The notes under the pieces: model-generated | What the model saw: the letters and a program-made list of their open reading frames with translations, nothing else | Database searches by the model: none | What the model was told of the DNA's origin: nothing | Source of the DNA: Paludibacter sp. | GTDB taxonomy: Bacteria > Bacteroidota > Bacteroidia > Bacteroidales > Paludibacteraceae | NCBI GenBank assembly: GCA_003250325.1 | Contig: QKGU01000191.1 | Coordinates: forward strand, 1 to 36,179 | Reading direction: 5' to 3' | DNA: 36,179 nucleotides | Translations under genes and position numbers: made by a program | Part shown: positions 28,710-36,179 of the stretch, in pieces | How positions within the stretch are numbered: position 1 is the stretch's first letter | How the letters are laid out: the number at the start of each line of letters is the position of its first letter

Positions 28710-28880
28710 ATTAGTTGAGATCTAAATAGACAAACAAAGCTATCTGATATCAGGTAGATTTGTTTGTTTTTAAGACCGAAAAGTTTGTAATTTAAATATA
28801 TATCGAAAATAAATAGGCTTTGTAAATTGAATTTTGTATGTTTGTGTATAGTTAAATAAATATCCACTTAGAATCTGACT

Positions 28881-31109
28881 ATGAAAAAAAGTAATGTGAC
28901 TAAAAAAACAGGTTTTGGCACAGCCCCGGTATTTTTTACGGCTATCAGTACAATTTTAGGTGCTATTTTATTTCTTCGTTTCGGATATGCAACGGGAACT
29001 GTAGGTTTCTGGGGCGTATTCCTGATTATCATCCTTGGGCATATTGTTACGATTCCAACCGCGCTTGCCATATCAGAACTAGCCACTAATAAACGTGTTG
29101 AAGGTGGAGGAGAATACTTCATTATTTCCCGTTCATTCGGATTAAATATCGGTTCTACCATTGGCTTTTCATTGTTTTTATCACAAGCAATCAGTGTCGC
29201 TTTTTATGTGATTGCATTTACTGAGGCATTTCAATTTTTATTCGAATTTTTACAGATAAAGGGACTAACCGTTCCACGACAGGTAATCAGCATTCCCACC
29301 ATGATATTAGTCAGTATTCTTATACTTTCCAAGGGTGCAAATCTTGGTGTTAAAGCGCTGTATTTTGTAGTTGGTATATTGGCTATTTCGTTGATTGCTT
29401 TTTTTGCCGGAAGTACGGGATATACTCCTAATGCTGATACTTTCATTCCTACAATTAAGAATCCTTCTGCTTTCTTTGCCGTTTTTGCAATTGTTTTTCC
29501 TGCCTTCACCGGGATGACTGCTGGAGTCGGTTTAAGTGGTGATCTTCGAAATCCGTCCAAATCCATTCCAATTGGTACAATAGGGGGTACGTTGGTTGGA
29601 TTGGTAATATATATGTTCGTTATATATAAACTGAGTGTATCGGTAAGTGCTGAAGATATGCTTGCAAACCAGTTGATAATGACCAAAATTACGTTGGGTG
29701 GAGTTGTTCTTGTTCCTCTTGGTCTGGCTGCATCTACTATTTCGTCTGCCTTAGGTTCTATTATGGTAGCTCCGCGCACTCTTCAGGCCTTAGCTAAAGA
29801 TGAGGCTTTCCCATCGCGGAAGATTAATAAATGGCTTTCGAAAGAAAGGGTAAATGATGGTGAACCCTATAATGCATCCATTATTACGTGCATTATTGCT
29901 TTTGTTTTTGTTAGTCTTGGAAATGTAAATGCTGTTGCGGAAATTATTTCCATGTTTTTCCTTGTTACTTACGGATCGCTTTCTCTAATTTCATTTTTAC
30001 ACCATTTCGGTTCAAGTCCTTCGTACCGTCCTACATTCAAATCACGTTGGTATATATCACTTACCGGTTTTATATTTGCAGTTTGGGTGATGTTCCAGAT
30101 TAATACTCCTTATGCGATTCTTGCCATTGTTATTATGATTCTTATTTATCTGTATATCAGCAATTATCACAAAGACAGATCAGGAATAGAATCAATATTT
30201 GCAAATACCATTTTTCAATTGAACCGAAATTTACAGGTGTCACTTCAGAAATCGAGCAAAAAAATGGCTGACTCAAAACCTGAGTGGAGACCGAGTGCAA
30301 TATGCTTTTCAAAAGATTCTTTCGAACGGATGACTGCATTCAATGTGTTGAACTGGATTTCGCATAAATATGGATTCGGCACTTACATTCATTTGGTAGA
30401 TGGATATTATAGTAAGAAAACCCATCAAGAGGCAAAGAAAATTCAGGAAATGCTTATTTTGCGTTCTGAGAAATTCAATAGTCATGTATATGTCGATACA
30501 ATTATTTCGCCTTCTTATACTTCAGCTATTTCGCAGATTATACAGATTAAAGGTATTGCCGGAATGGAGAATAATATGGTGATTTTTGAATTTGATAAAG
30601 ATAAACCGGATAACCTGCCAGAAATACTTGAAAATTTTGCTCTCGTACGTGCCGGAAACTTTGATGTTTTACTTGTTGGGAGTTCCAGAATACAAAAATT
30701 ACCCGGCGATGATATTCATATCTGGATAAAAGGCAACGATAGCGAAAATGCCAATCTAATGATCATGTTGGGCTTTATTATCTTAGGTCATCCTGAATGG
30801 AAACAATCGAATATTCGCATTTTCGAAGTGACAAATAAGTTGAAATATGAAGAAACAAAGAGTCGGATGAATGAGTTGCTAAATACAGGTCGTTTACCCA
30901 TCACCGAAAAAAATATGGAAATTATAGTTCTGGACGAAAATCAGTCTATTAAGGAACTGATTAATTCCCGATCTTCGGAAGCCGGATTGTGTATTATTGG
31001 TTTCAGAGGTGAAAAAATTAAAGATTTGGGTGAGGAAGTTTTTAGTGGCTATGAAAATTTGAAAACCGTCATATTTGTAAATTCAGGAGATCAAAAATTA
31101 TTGGAGTAA
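28881..31109 (+). CDS. APC-superfamily amino acid/cation-chloride-type permease with C-terminal soluble region
   Basis: TGFGTAPVFFTAISTILGAILFLRFGYATGTVGFWGVFLIIILGHIVTIPTALAISELATN; multiple TM segments, SLC12-like. Confidence 0.85.
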   Translation: MKKSNVTKKTGFGTAPVFFTAISTILGAILFLRFGYATGTVGFWGVFLIIILGHIVTIPTALAISELATNKRVEGGGEYFIISRSFGLNIGSTIGFSLFLSQAISVAFYVIAFTEAFQFLFEFLQIKGLTVPRQVISIPTMILVSILILSKGANLGVKALYFVVGILAISLIAFFAGSTGYTPNADTFIPTIKNPSAFFAVFAIVFPAFTGMTAGVGLSGDLRNPSKSIPIGTIGGTLVGLVIYMFVIYKLSVSVSAEDMLANQLIMTKITLGGVVLVPLGLAASTISSALGSIMVAPRTLQALAKDEAFPSRKINKWLSKERVNDGEPYNASIITCIIAFVFVSLGNVNAVAEIISMFFLVTYGSLSLISFLHHFGSSPSYRPTFKSRWYISLTGFIFAVWVMFQINTPYAILAIVIMILIYLYISNYHKDRSGIESIFANTIFQLNRNLQVSLQKSSKKMADSKPEWRPSAICFSKDSFERMTAFNVLNWISHKYGFGTYIHLVDGYYSKKTHQEAKKIQEMLILRSEKFNSHVYVDTIISPSYTSAISQIIQIKGIAGMENNMVIFEFDKDKPDNLPEILENFALVRAGNFDVLLVGSSRIQKLPGDDIHIWIKGNDSENANLMIMLGFIILGHPEWKQSNIRIFEVTNKLKYEETKSRMNELLNTGRLPITEKNMEIIVLDENQSIKELINSRSSEAGLCIIGFRGEKIKDLGEEVFSGYENLKTVIFVNSGDQKLLE

Positions 31110-31135
31110 TTCAGGGTTTAAAACAAATCAATAAA

Positions 31136-31166
31136 AAACGGGCTGTTAAATTCTAACAGCCCGTTT
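31136..31166. terminator. bidirectional terminator between permease and pckA
   Basis: aaacgggctgtta-aattc-taacagcccgttt, 13 bp perfect stem. Confidence 0.9.
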
Positions 31167-31201
31167 GCATATATGTAAATTTAATTTACAATTCCTACTT
31201 C

Positions 31202-32797
31202 TTACAATTGTGGTCCTGAAGGAATCAATGCTTTCGCATCGTCATTGTCGCAATATTGTTCGAAGTTCTTGATGTACTTAGCAGCAAGCGATTTTGCTTT
31301 AGTTTCCCATTCAGTAACATCAGCATAAGTGTTACGTGGGTCAAGAATTTCAGTATCAACATTGTTCAATGCAGTAGGAGCAACAAGGTTCAAAATTGGA
31401 ACATGTACTGTTGGTGCATTTTCGATAGAACCATCAATGATTGCATCGATGATAGCACGGGTATTTTTCAACGAAATACGTTTTCCTGTTCCGTTCCAGC
31501 CAGTGTTTACCAAATAAACTTTAGCATTGTGTTCTTTTGCTTTGCCGATCAATGTTTTTGCATACATAGTTGGGTGCAAAGTCAAGAAAGCTTCACCAAA
31601 TGCTGGAGAGAATGAAGGAACTGGTTCAGTGATACCACGTTCTGTTCCGGCTAATTTTGAAGTAAAGCCTGAAAGGAAGTGATATTGAGCTGATTTTTCG
31701 TCCAAAATAGATACCGGAGGCAATACACCAAATGCATCAGCCGACAAGTAAATAATTTTCTTAGCGTGTCCTGCACGTGAAGGAGAAACGATTTTGTTGA
31801 TATGATAGATTGGATAAGAAACACGGGTGTTTTCTGTTTTTGAAGCAGCAGCTGTGTAATCAGGAGTACCATCTTCTTTTACAGTTACGTTTTCCAACAA
31901 AGCATCGCGACGGATAGCTCTCCAAATATCTGGTTCTTTATCTTTTTCAAGATCAATTACTTTAGCATAGCAACCACCTTCGTAGTTGAATACTCCGTGA
32001 TCGTCCCAACCGTGTTCGTCATCACCAATCAGGTAACGTTTTGGGTCAGCTGAAAGAGTAGTTTTACCAGTTCCGGAAAGACCGAAGAAGATAGCTACAT
32101 CGCCATCTACACCTACGTTAGCAGAACAGTGCATAGAAGCGATACCTTTCAATGGCAAGTAGTAGTTTTGCAAAGCAAAAATACCTTTTTTCATTTCACC
32201 ACCGTACCATGTACCACCGATAACCTGCATTCTTTCAGTAAGGTTGAATAAAGTAAATACTTCTGAGTTCAAACCTTGTTCTTTCCAGTTAGGGTTAGAG
32301 GTTTTTGAACCATTCAAACATACGAAATCTGGTTCACCGTAGTTTGCCAATTCGTAGTGAGAAGGACGAATAAACATGTTAGTTACAAAGTGCGCTTGCC
32401 ATGCAACTTCCATCACGAAACGTACTTTCAAACGGGTATCTTCGTTTGTTCCGCAGAATGTATCTACAACGAATAATTTTTTAGCAGTAGAAAGTTGTTT
32501 TGTAACAAGATTTTTACAGTGAGCGAATACTTCAGGAGTTGTTGGGCGATTGATAGTTCCATCCCACCAAAGATGCTCATCGGTAACAGCATCTTTTACG
32601 AAGAATTTATCCTTAGGAGAACGTCCTGTAAATTTACCTGTGTCTACTGATACAGCACCTGTAGTTGTTAATACTCCTTTTTCGAAACCTTCGTTAGCAG
32701 GATCAATTTCTGCCTGAAACAACTCTTCGTAAGTTGGGTTGTGTAAAATTTCGAAATCTCCCGAAATTCCATACTTGCTTAAATCCAAATTTGCCAT
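31202..32797 (-). CDS. pckA: phosphoenolpyruvate carboxykinase (ATP)
   Basis: [54 protein letters not shown]. Confidence 0.97.
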   Translation of the reverse strand: MANLDLSKYGISGDFEILHNPTYEELFQAEIDPANEGFEKGVLTTTGAVSVDTGKFTGRSPKDKFFVKDAVTDEHLWWDGTINRPTTPEVFAHCKNLVTKQLSTAKKLFVVDTFCGTNEDTRLKVRFVMEVAWQAHFVTNMFIRPSHYELANYGEPDFVCLNGSKTSNPNWKEQGLNSEVFTLFNLTERMQVIGGTWYGGEMKKGIFALQNYYLPLKGIASMHCSANVGVDGDVAIFFGLSGTGKTTLSADPKRYLIGDDEHGWDDHGVFNYEGGCYAKVIDLEKDKEPDIWRAIRRDALLENVTVKEDGTPDYTAAASKTENTRVSYPIYHINKIVSPSRAGHAKKIIYLSADAFGVLPPVSILDEKSAQYHFLSGFTSKLAGTERGITEPVPSFSPAFGEAFLTLHPTMYAKTLIGKAKEHNAKVYLVNTGWNGTGKRISLKNTRAIIDAIIDGSIENAPTVHVPILNLVAPTALNNVDTEILDPRNTYADVTEWETKAKSLAAKYIKNFEQYCDNDDAKALIPSGPQL

Positions 32798-33191
32798 TTT
32801 TTTTTGTTTAAATGATTCTATGTTAATTTTTACTATCTTTTCGCCCTTAAAAATGTAAAGTGCCTTTTTTGACGCGACAAAAATACGACAAATATTTTAA
32901 GTATGAAAGGGATTAAAGAAAAATTTCCGTATTCATGCATAAATTTTACTTGTTGTAAATAAATATGCAAAATGAATAATTGTGGATTCATTTTTATATA
33001 TTATAATGGGAAAGTAATATCAAGATTAACAGTGTATTTATTTTTTATAATCTATCTTTTAAGAATTTGTGTATTATTCAATTTTAATTGAATAATTATA
33101 CTGTTAAGCAGTTATTTTTTACTTGGTAACCCAATAATTTTGTTTTTTTATGTTAAAATTTTATTTGGTGATAAAAGTGGTTTCTAAATAA

Positions 33192-33225
33192 AAACAGACT
33201 GATTCTTATATGAATCAGTCTGTTT
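33192..33225. terminator. terminator
   Basis: aaacagactgattc-ttatat-gaatcagtctgttt, 14 bp perfect stem. Confidence 0.85.
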
Positions 33226-33247
33226 AAAAAAGATATGAATTAAGAAT

Positions 33248-33601
33248 CTAGTCAAGCAGCCATTTTATTGCATCATTCTGACTTGTAAAAACTTTAAACT
33301 TTACATTCCGATTAACTGCTACGTCTTCAGTAAAGCGGGTTATTGTTTCTGCTTTAGCAATGCTTGCAATTTTATAGTGATACCTGAATAATTCTGCCAT
33401 CTTTTCTCCTGTGTGAAATCTTATCATTTCATTCTCCGGAGAGTCAAAGGAGGTGGAATCGACCAAAATTTTCTTTTTGTTGTTCTTAACAGCGAGTTCT
33501 TTTGTTTTTTCCATAAATTCGAAAACTCCAGCCAGAGTCCATTTTCCACTGGTAACAACATGGAGTAATTCAGAAAATTCATCATGTTGAATCAACTGCA
33601 T
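33248..33601 (-). CDS. SpoIIAA/STAS-like small protein
   Basis: 117 aa: EFMEKTKELAVKNNKKKILVDSTSFDS...RYHYKIASIAKAETITRFTEDVAVNRNVKFKVFTSQNDAIKWLLD. Confidence 0.65.
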   Translation of the reverse strand: MQLIQHDEFSELLHVVTSGKWTLAGVFEFMEKTKELAVKNNKKKILVDSTSFDSPENEMIRFHTGEKMAELFRYHYKIASIAKAETITRFTEDVAVNRNVKFKVFTSQNDAIKWLLD

Positions 33602-33674
33602 CTCAATCTTTTTTCTCTCTACTTAAATTCTGGAAAAATCATCAACTCCAATAAAAATTTCAGTTCGTATAAAA

Positions 33675-34715
33675 TTACTCCACAGAGAATTTGTAAATAC
33701 ACCATTCATCATATTTCTGTCCCGGACGAAGAACTGGACTTGGGAAATGCGCCACATTTGGGGAATTCGGGAAACCCTGAGTCTCCATGCAAATTGCATC
33801 CTGACGGTCGTAAACCTTTCCTTCTTTTCCAGTCACATTCTGCACCCAATTGGCGGTGTAAACCTGCATTCCTGGTTGTGTGGTAAGCACTTCCATTTTA
33901 CGACCCGTTGTTGGTTCGTAAACCATTCCTGCCAACACGCAATCACCTTGTTGTTCTTTGCGCAAGCACCAATTATTGTCAATTCCCCAACCCGGAACAA
34001 ACGCTTCGTCATCGATACGTTCTGCAATCAGAGTTGCAGCATTAAAATCAAAAGCTGTTTTTGCAACCGGAAGAATTTCGCCCGAAGGAGCAAAAGATTC
34101 ATCTAAGACAGTGTAAAAATCAGCGTTGATTTGTAGCATATGGTCCTTTACAGTTCCGTTTCCAGCACCTTTAAGGTTAAAGTAAGAATGGTTGGTAAGT
34201 CCGACTACCGTTGGTTTATCTGTTGTGGCTTCGTAATGAATCTTTACTTCATTATCGTCGCTCAAAATGTAAGTGCAAACAATAGTCAGGTTGCCGGGAT
34301 ATCCTTCTTCTCCATCCGGAGAAAGTAATTCAAGCACTAATTCTTGCTGGCTTACAGATTTTACTGTCCAAACTTTCTCGTTGAAACCGTGAATTCCTCC
34401 ATGCAACGAGTTAGTTCCATTGTTTATTGGAAGCGAATATTCCACGCTATCAATGCTGAACTTACCATCTTTGATACGATTAGCAAAACGTCCGCAAACG
34501 GCACCGAAGTAAATTTCCTTTTCAATCACTTCGTCTAAGGTGTCGAAACCAAGCACAACATCGTCGAATTTTCCGTTTTTATCGGCAACCATCAGGCGCA
34601 GAATTTTTGCACCATAGTTGGTAATGTCTACCGACATTCCGTTTTTATTGAAAAGTGTATAAAGTGAAACCGGTTTGCCGTTCAATTCCATTTCTAAATC
34701 TTTTACTGTCTTCAT
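33675..34715 (-). CDS. galM: aldose 1-epimerase
   Basis: VDITNYGAKILRLMVADKNGKFDDVVLGFDTLDEV...GAVCGRFANRIKDGKF...NNGTNSLHGGIHGFNEKVW...GLTNHSYFNLKG. Confidence 0.95.
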   Translation of the reverse strand: MKTVKDLEMELNGKPVSLYTLFNKNGMSVDITNYGAKILRLMVADKNGKFDDVVLGFDTLDEVIEKEIYFGAVCGRFANRIKDGKFSIDSVEYSLPINNGTNSLHGGIHGFNEKVWTVKSVSQQELVLELLSPDGEEGYPGNLTIVCTYILSDDNEVKIHYEATTDKPTVVGLTNHSYFNLKGAGNGTVKDHMLQINADFYTVLDESFAPSGEILPVAKTAFDFNAATLIAERIDDEAFVPGWGIDNNWCLRKEQQGDCVLAGMVYEPTTGRKMEVLTTQPGMQVYTANWVQNVTGKEGKVYDRQDAICMETQGFPNSPNVAHFPSPVLRPGQKYDEWCIYKFSVE

Positions 34716-34716
34716 A

Positions 34717-34814
34717 GACCCCCAACCCCCTAAAGGGGGGCTTTGTATTTGTAAGTTAATACTGTTTAATTATATAAGGTGTATCCCGAACCCCCCTTTA
34801 GGGGGTAGGGGGTC
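34717..34814. repeat. inverted G/C-rich repeat pair between galK and galM
   Basis: gacccccaaccccctaaaggggggc (34717-34741) and gaaccccccctttag-type arm gaaccccccttta gggggtagggggtc (34788-34814), near-reverse-complements. Confidence 0.85.
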
Positions 34815-35997
34815 AATCAATTTTACAAGCTCCATCGCCAATTTCAGCAATGTAGAATTCAGGTTTAATTCCGATTTTAGCTTCGTATGCAGCACCTACT
34901 TCTTTGATGAAAGTATCAATAGCTTCGTCTTTTACCAACGAAACGGTACAACCTCCGAAACCACCACCAGTCATGCGAGATCCAATAACACCATCGATTT
35001 TCCAGGCTTCTTCGGCCATGCAATCCAACTCTGGACCAGTTACTTCATAATCGTCGCGAAGCGAAACGTGAGAAGCGTTCATCAATTTACCAAACTGAGT
35101 AATATCTCCGGCTTTTAATGCTTTTACAGCATCAGAGGTACGTTGAACTTCACCAACAACGTGGCGCGCACGTTTGTGAGCTAAAGGGTCGGTAATTGAT
35201 GATTCAATTGATTTGAATTCTGCTTCGGTAAGTTCGGCAAGATATTTCAAAGGGCGAGCAGTGTTCAATTGTTCAACCGCTTTTTTACATTCTGCAACGC
35301 GTTGGTTGTATGCACCTGAATCAAGCTTATGAGGGCTGTGTGTGTTTGAAATAAGAATTTTTACTCCTTCCAGTTTTACAGGAACCAATTCGAATTCCAG
35401 AGTATCGCAATTCAAGTGAATGGCGTGGTCTTTTGCTCCATTGGCAGAAGCAAACTGATCCATAATACCGCAATTTACAAGTGCAAATTCGTGTTCTGAT
35501 TTTTGTCCTATTTGAGCCAAAACAGTGCGGTTGAACCCAGTTCCAAGTTGGTCGTTGAAAGCGTAAGCTGTAACAACTTCGAGAGCAGCTGAAGATGAAA
35601 GACCTGCACCATTAGGTACATTTCCCCAAATCATCATATCGTAACCCTGAGCGATGGCAATGCCGCGTTTTACAAATTGAGCAATAACTCCGAGCGGATA
35701 ATTCACCCATGATTTTTGAAGTGGTGTAGTTAATTGGTCAAAACCAAGAGTAATAACTTCAGGTTGGTTTAACGATTTGAAATTCATTACTTTTTTGTCG
35801 TTTTTGGCCATTAAAAGATATGTACCAAAACTTAATGCGCAAGGAAACACAGAACCACCATTGTAGTCGGTGTGTTCACCAATTAAATTTACGCGTCCCG
35901 GTGAAAAATACACCGCTTCGGCTACTTTTCCATAAGCCGATTCGAAAGCTGATTTTAATTCTTCTACTGTCATATTTAATTTATTATTTGGTTTCAA
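34813..35997 (-). CDS. galK: galactokinase
   Basis: YFSPGRVNLIGEHTDYNGGSVFPCAL...GNVPNGAGLSSSAALEV...GSRMTGGGFGGCTVSLV. Confidence 0.97.
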   Translation of the reverse strand: MKPNNKLNMTVEELKSAFESAYGKVAEAVYFSPGRVNLIGEHTDYNGGSVFPCALSFGTYLLMAKNDKKVMNFKSLNQPEVITLGFDQLTTPLQKSWVNYPLGVIAQFVKRGIAIAQGYDMMIWGNVPNGAGLSSSAALEVVTAYAFNDQLGTGFNRTVLAQIGQKSEHEFALVNCGIMDQFASANGAKDHAIHLNCDTLEFELVPVKLEGVKILISNTHSPHKLDSGAYNQRVAECKKAVEQLNTARPLKYLAELTEAEFKSIESSITDPLAHKRARHVVGEVQRTSDAVKALKAGDITQFGKLMNASHVSLRDDYEVTGPELDCMAEEAWKIDGVIGSRMTGGGFGGCTVSLVKDEAIDTFIKEVGAAYEAKIGIKPEFYIAEIGDGACKID

Positions 35998-36036
35998 AAT
36001 TCACCACAAAATAACAAAAAAATATGAGTATTTTTG

Positions 36037-36179
36037 TTAAGTACATGACAAAAATTTGAAAATATTTATATTTGATTGAAAACCAGCATTTAAAAGCACT
36101 GTTGCAATAAAAGTAAGACCATATTTGAAAAAACTTTTCGACATTCTTCCATTGTTGAGTACTCTAATTGGTTTATCAT
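36037..36179 (-). CDS. C-terminal fragment of a possible IS4-type transposase, truncated by window edge
   Basis: Reverse strand reads DKPIRVLNNGRMSKSFFKYGLTFIATVLLNAGFQSNINIFKFLSCT*, resembling IS4-family transposase C-termini. Confidence 0.5.
   Translation of the reverse strand, partial: DKPIRVLNNGRMSKSFFKYGLTFIATVLLNAGFQSNINIFKFLSCT

Noticed and set aside
31256-31615. ORFs on + strand within pckA
   Set aside because: Antisense to a clear pckA coding sequence with low-complexity, non-protein-like composition
34675-35118. ORF on + strand with PPKGG...PPLGGRG peptides
   Set aside because: Antisense to galK and galM; the peptides come from translating the inverted G/C-rich repeats

Overview
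The window is a Bacteroidetes-type chromosomal segment: AT-rich, with TAnnTTTG-like promoters and several type IX secretion C-terminal tails. Core genes are mnmG (5' part), asd, an Lrp/AsnC regulator, trpS, ppnP, a YbgC-type thioesterase, an APC permease, pckA, galM and galK. Several stretches look less routine. (1) At 11.1-14.8 kb there are two REP-associated tyrosine transposases (RAYTs) among three related hairpin repeats, interleaved with apparent toxin-tail/lipoprotein pairs. (2) At 6.1-9.0 kb there is a tandem FKBP family. In two members the signal peptide and mature domain are in different frames, each joined at a motif resembling known recoding sites. (3) At 19.1-21.5 kb there is a duplicated two-gene membrane module whose first proteins share the C-terminal tail LCKILI. 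(4) At 26.0-27.8 kb there is a DUF134/MBL/DUF5320-like/NifX-like operon. (5) Paired inverted G/C-rich repeats occur at 6.04-6.11 kb and 34.72-34.81 kb. All assignments come from reading the sequence by eye; no database searches were run.
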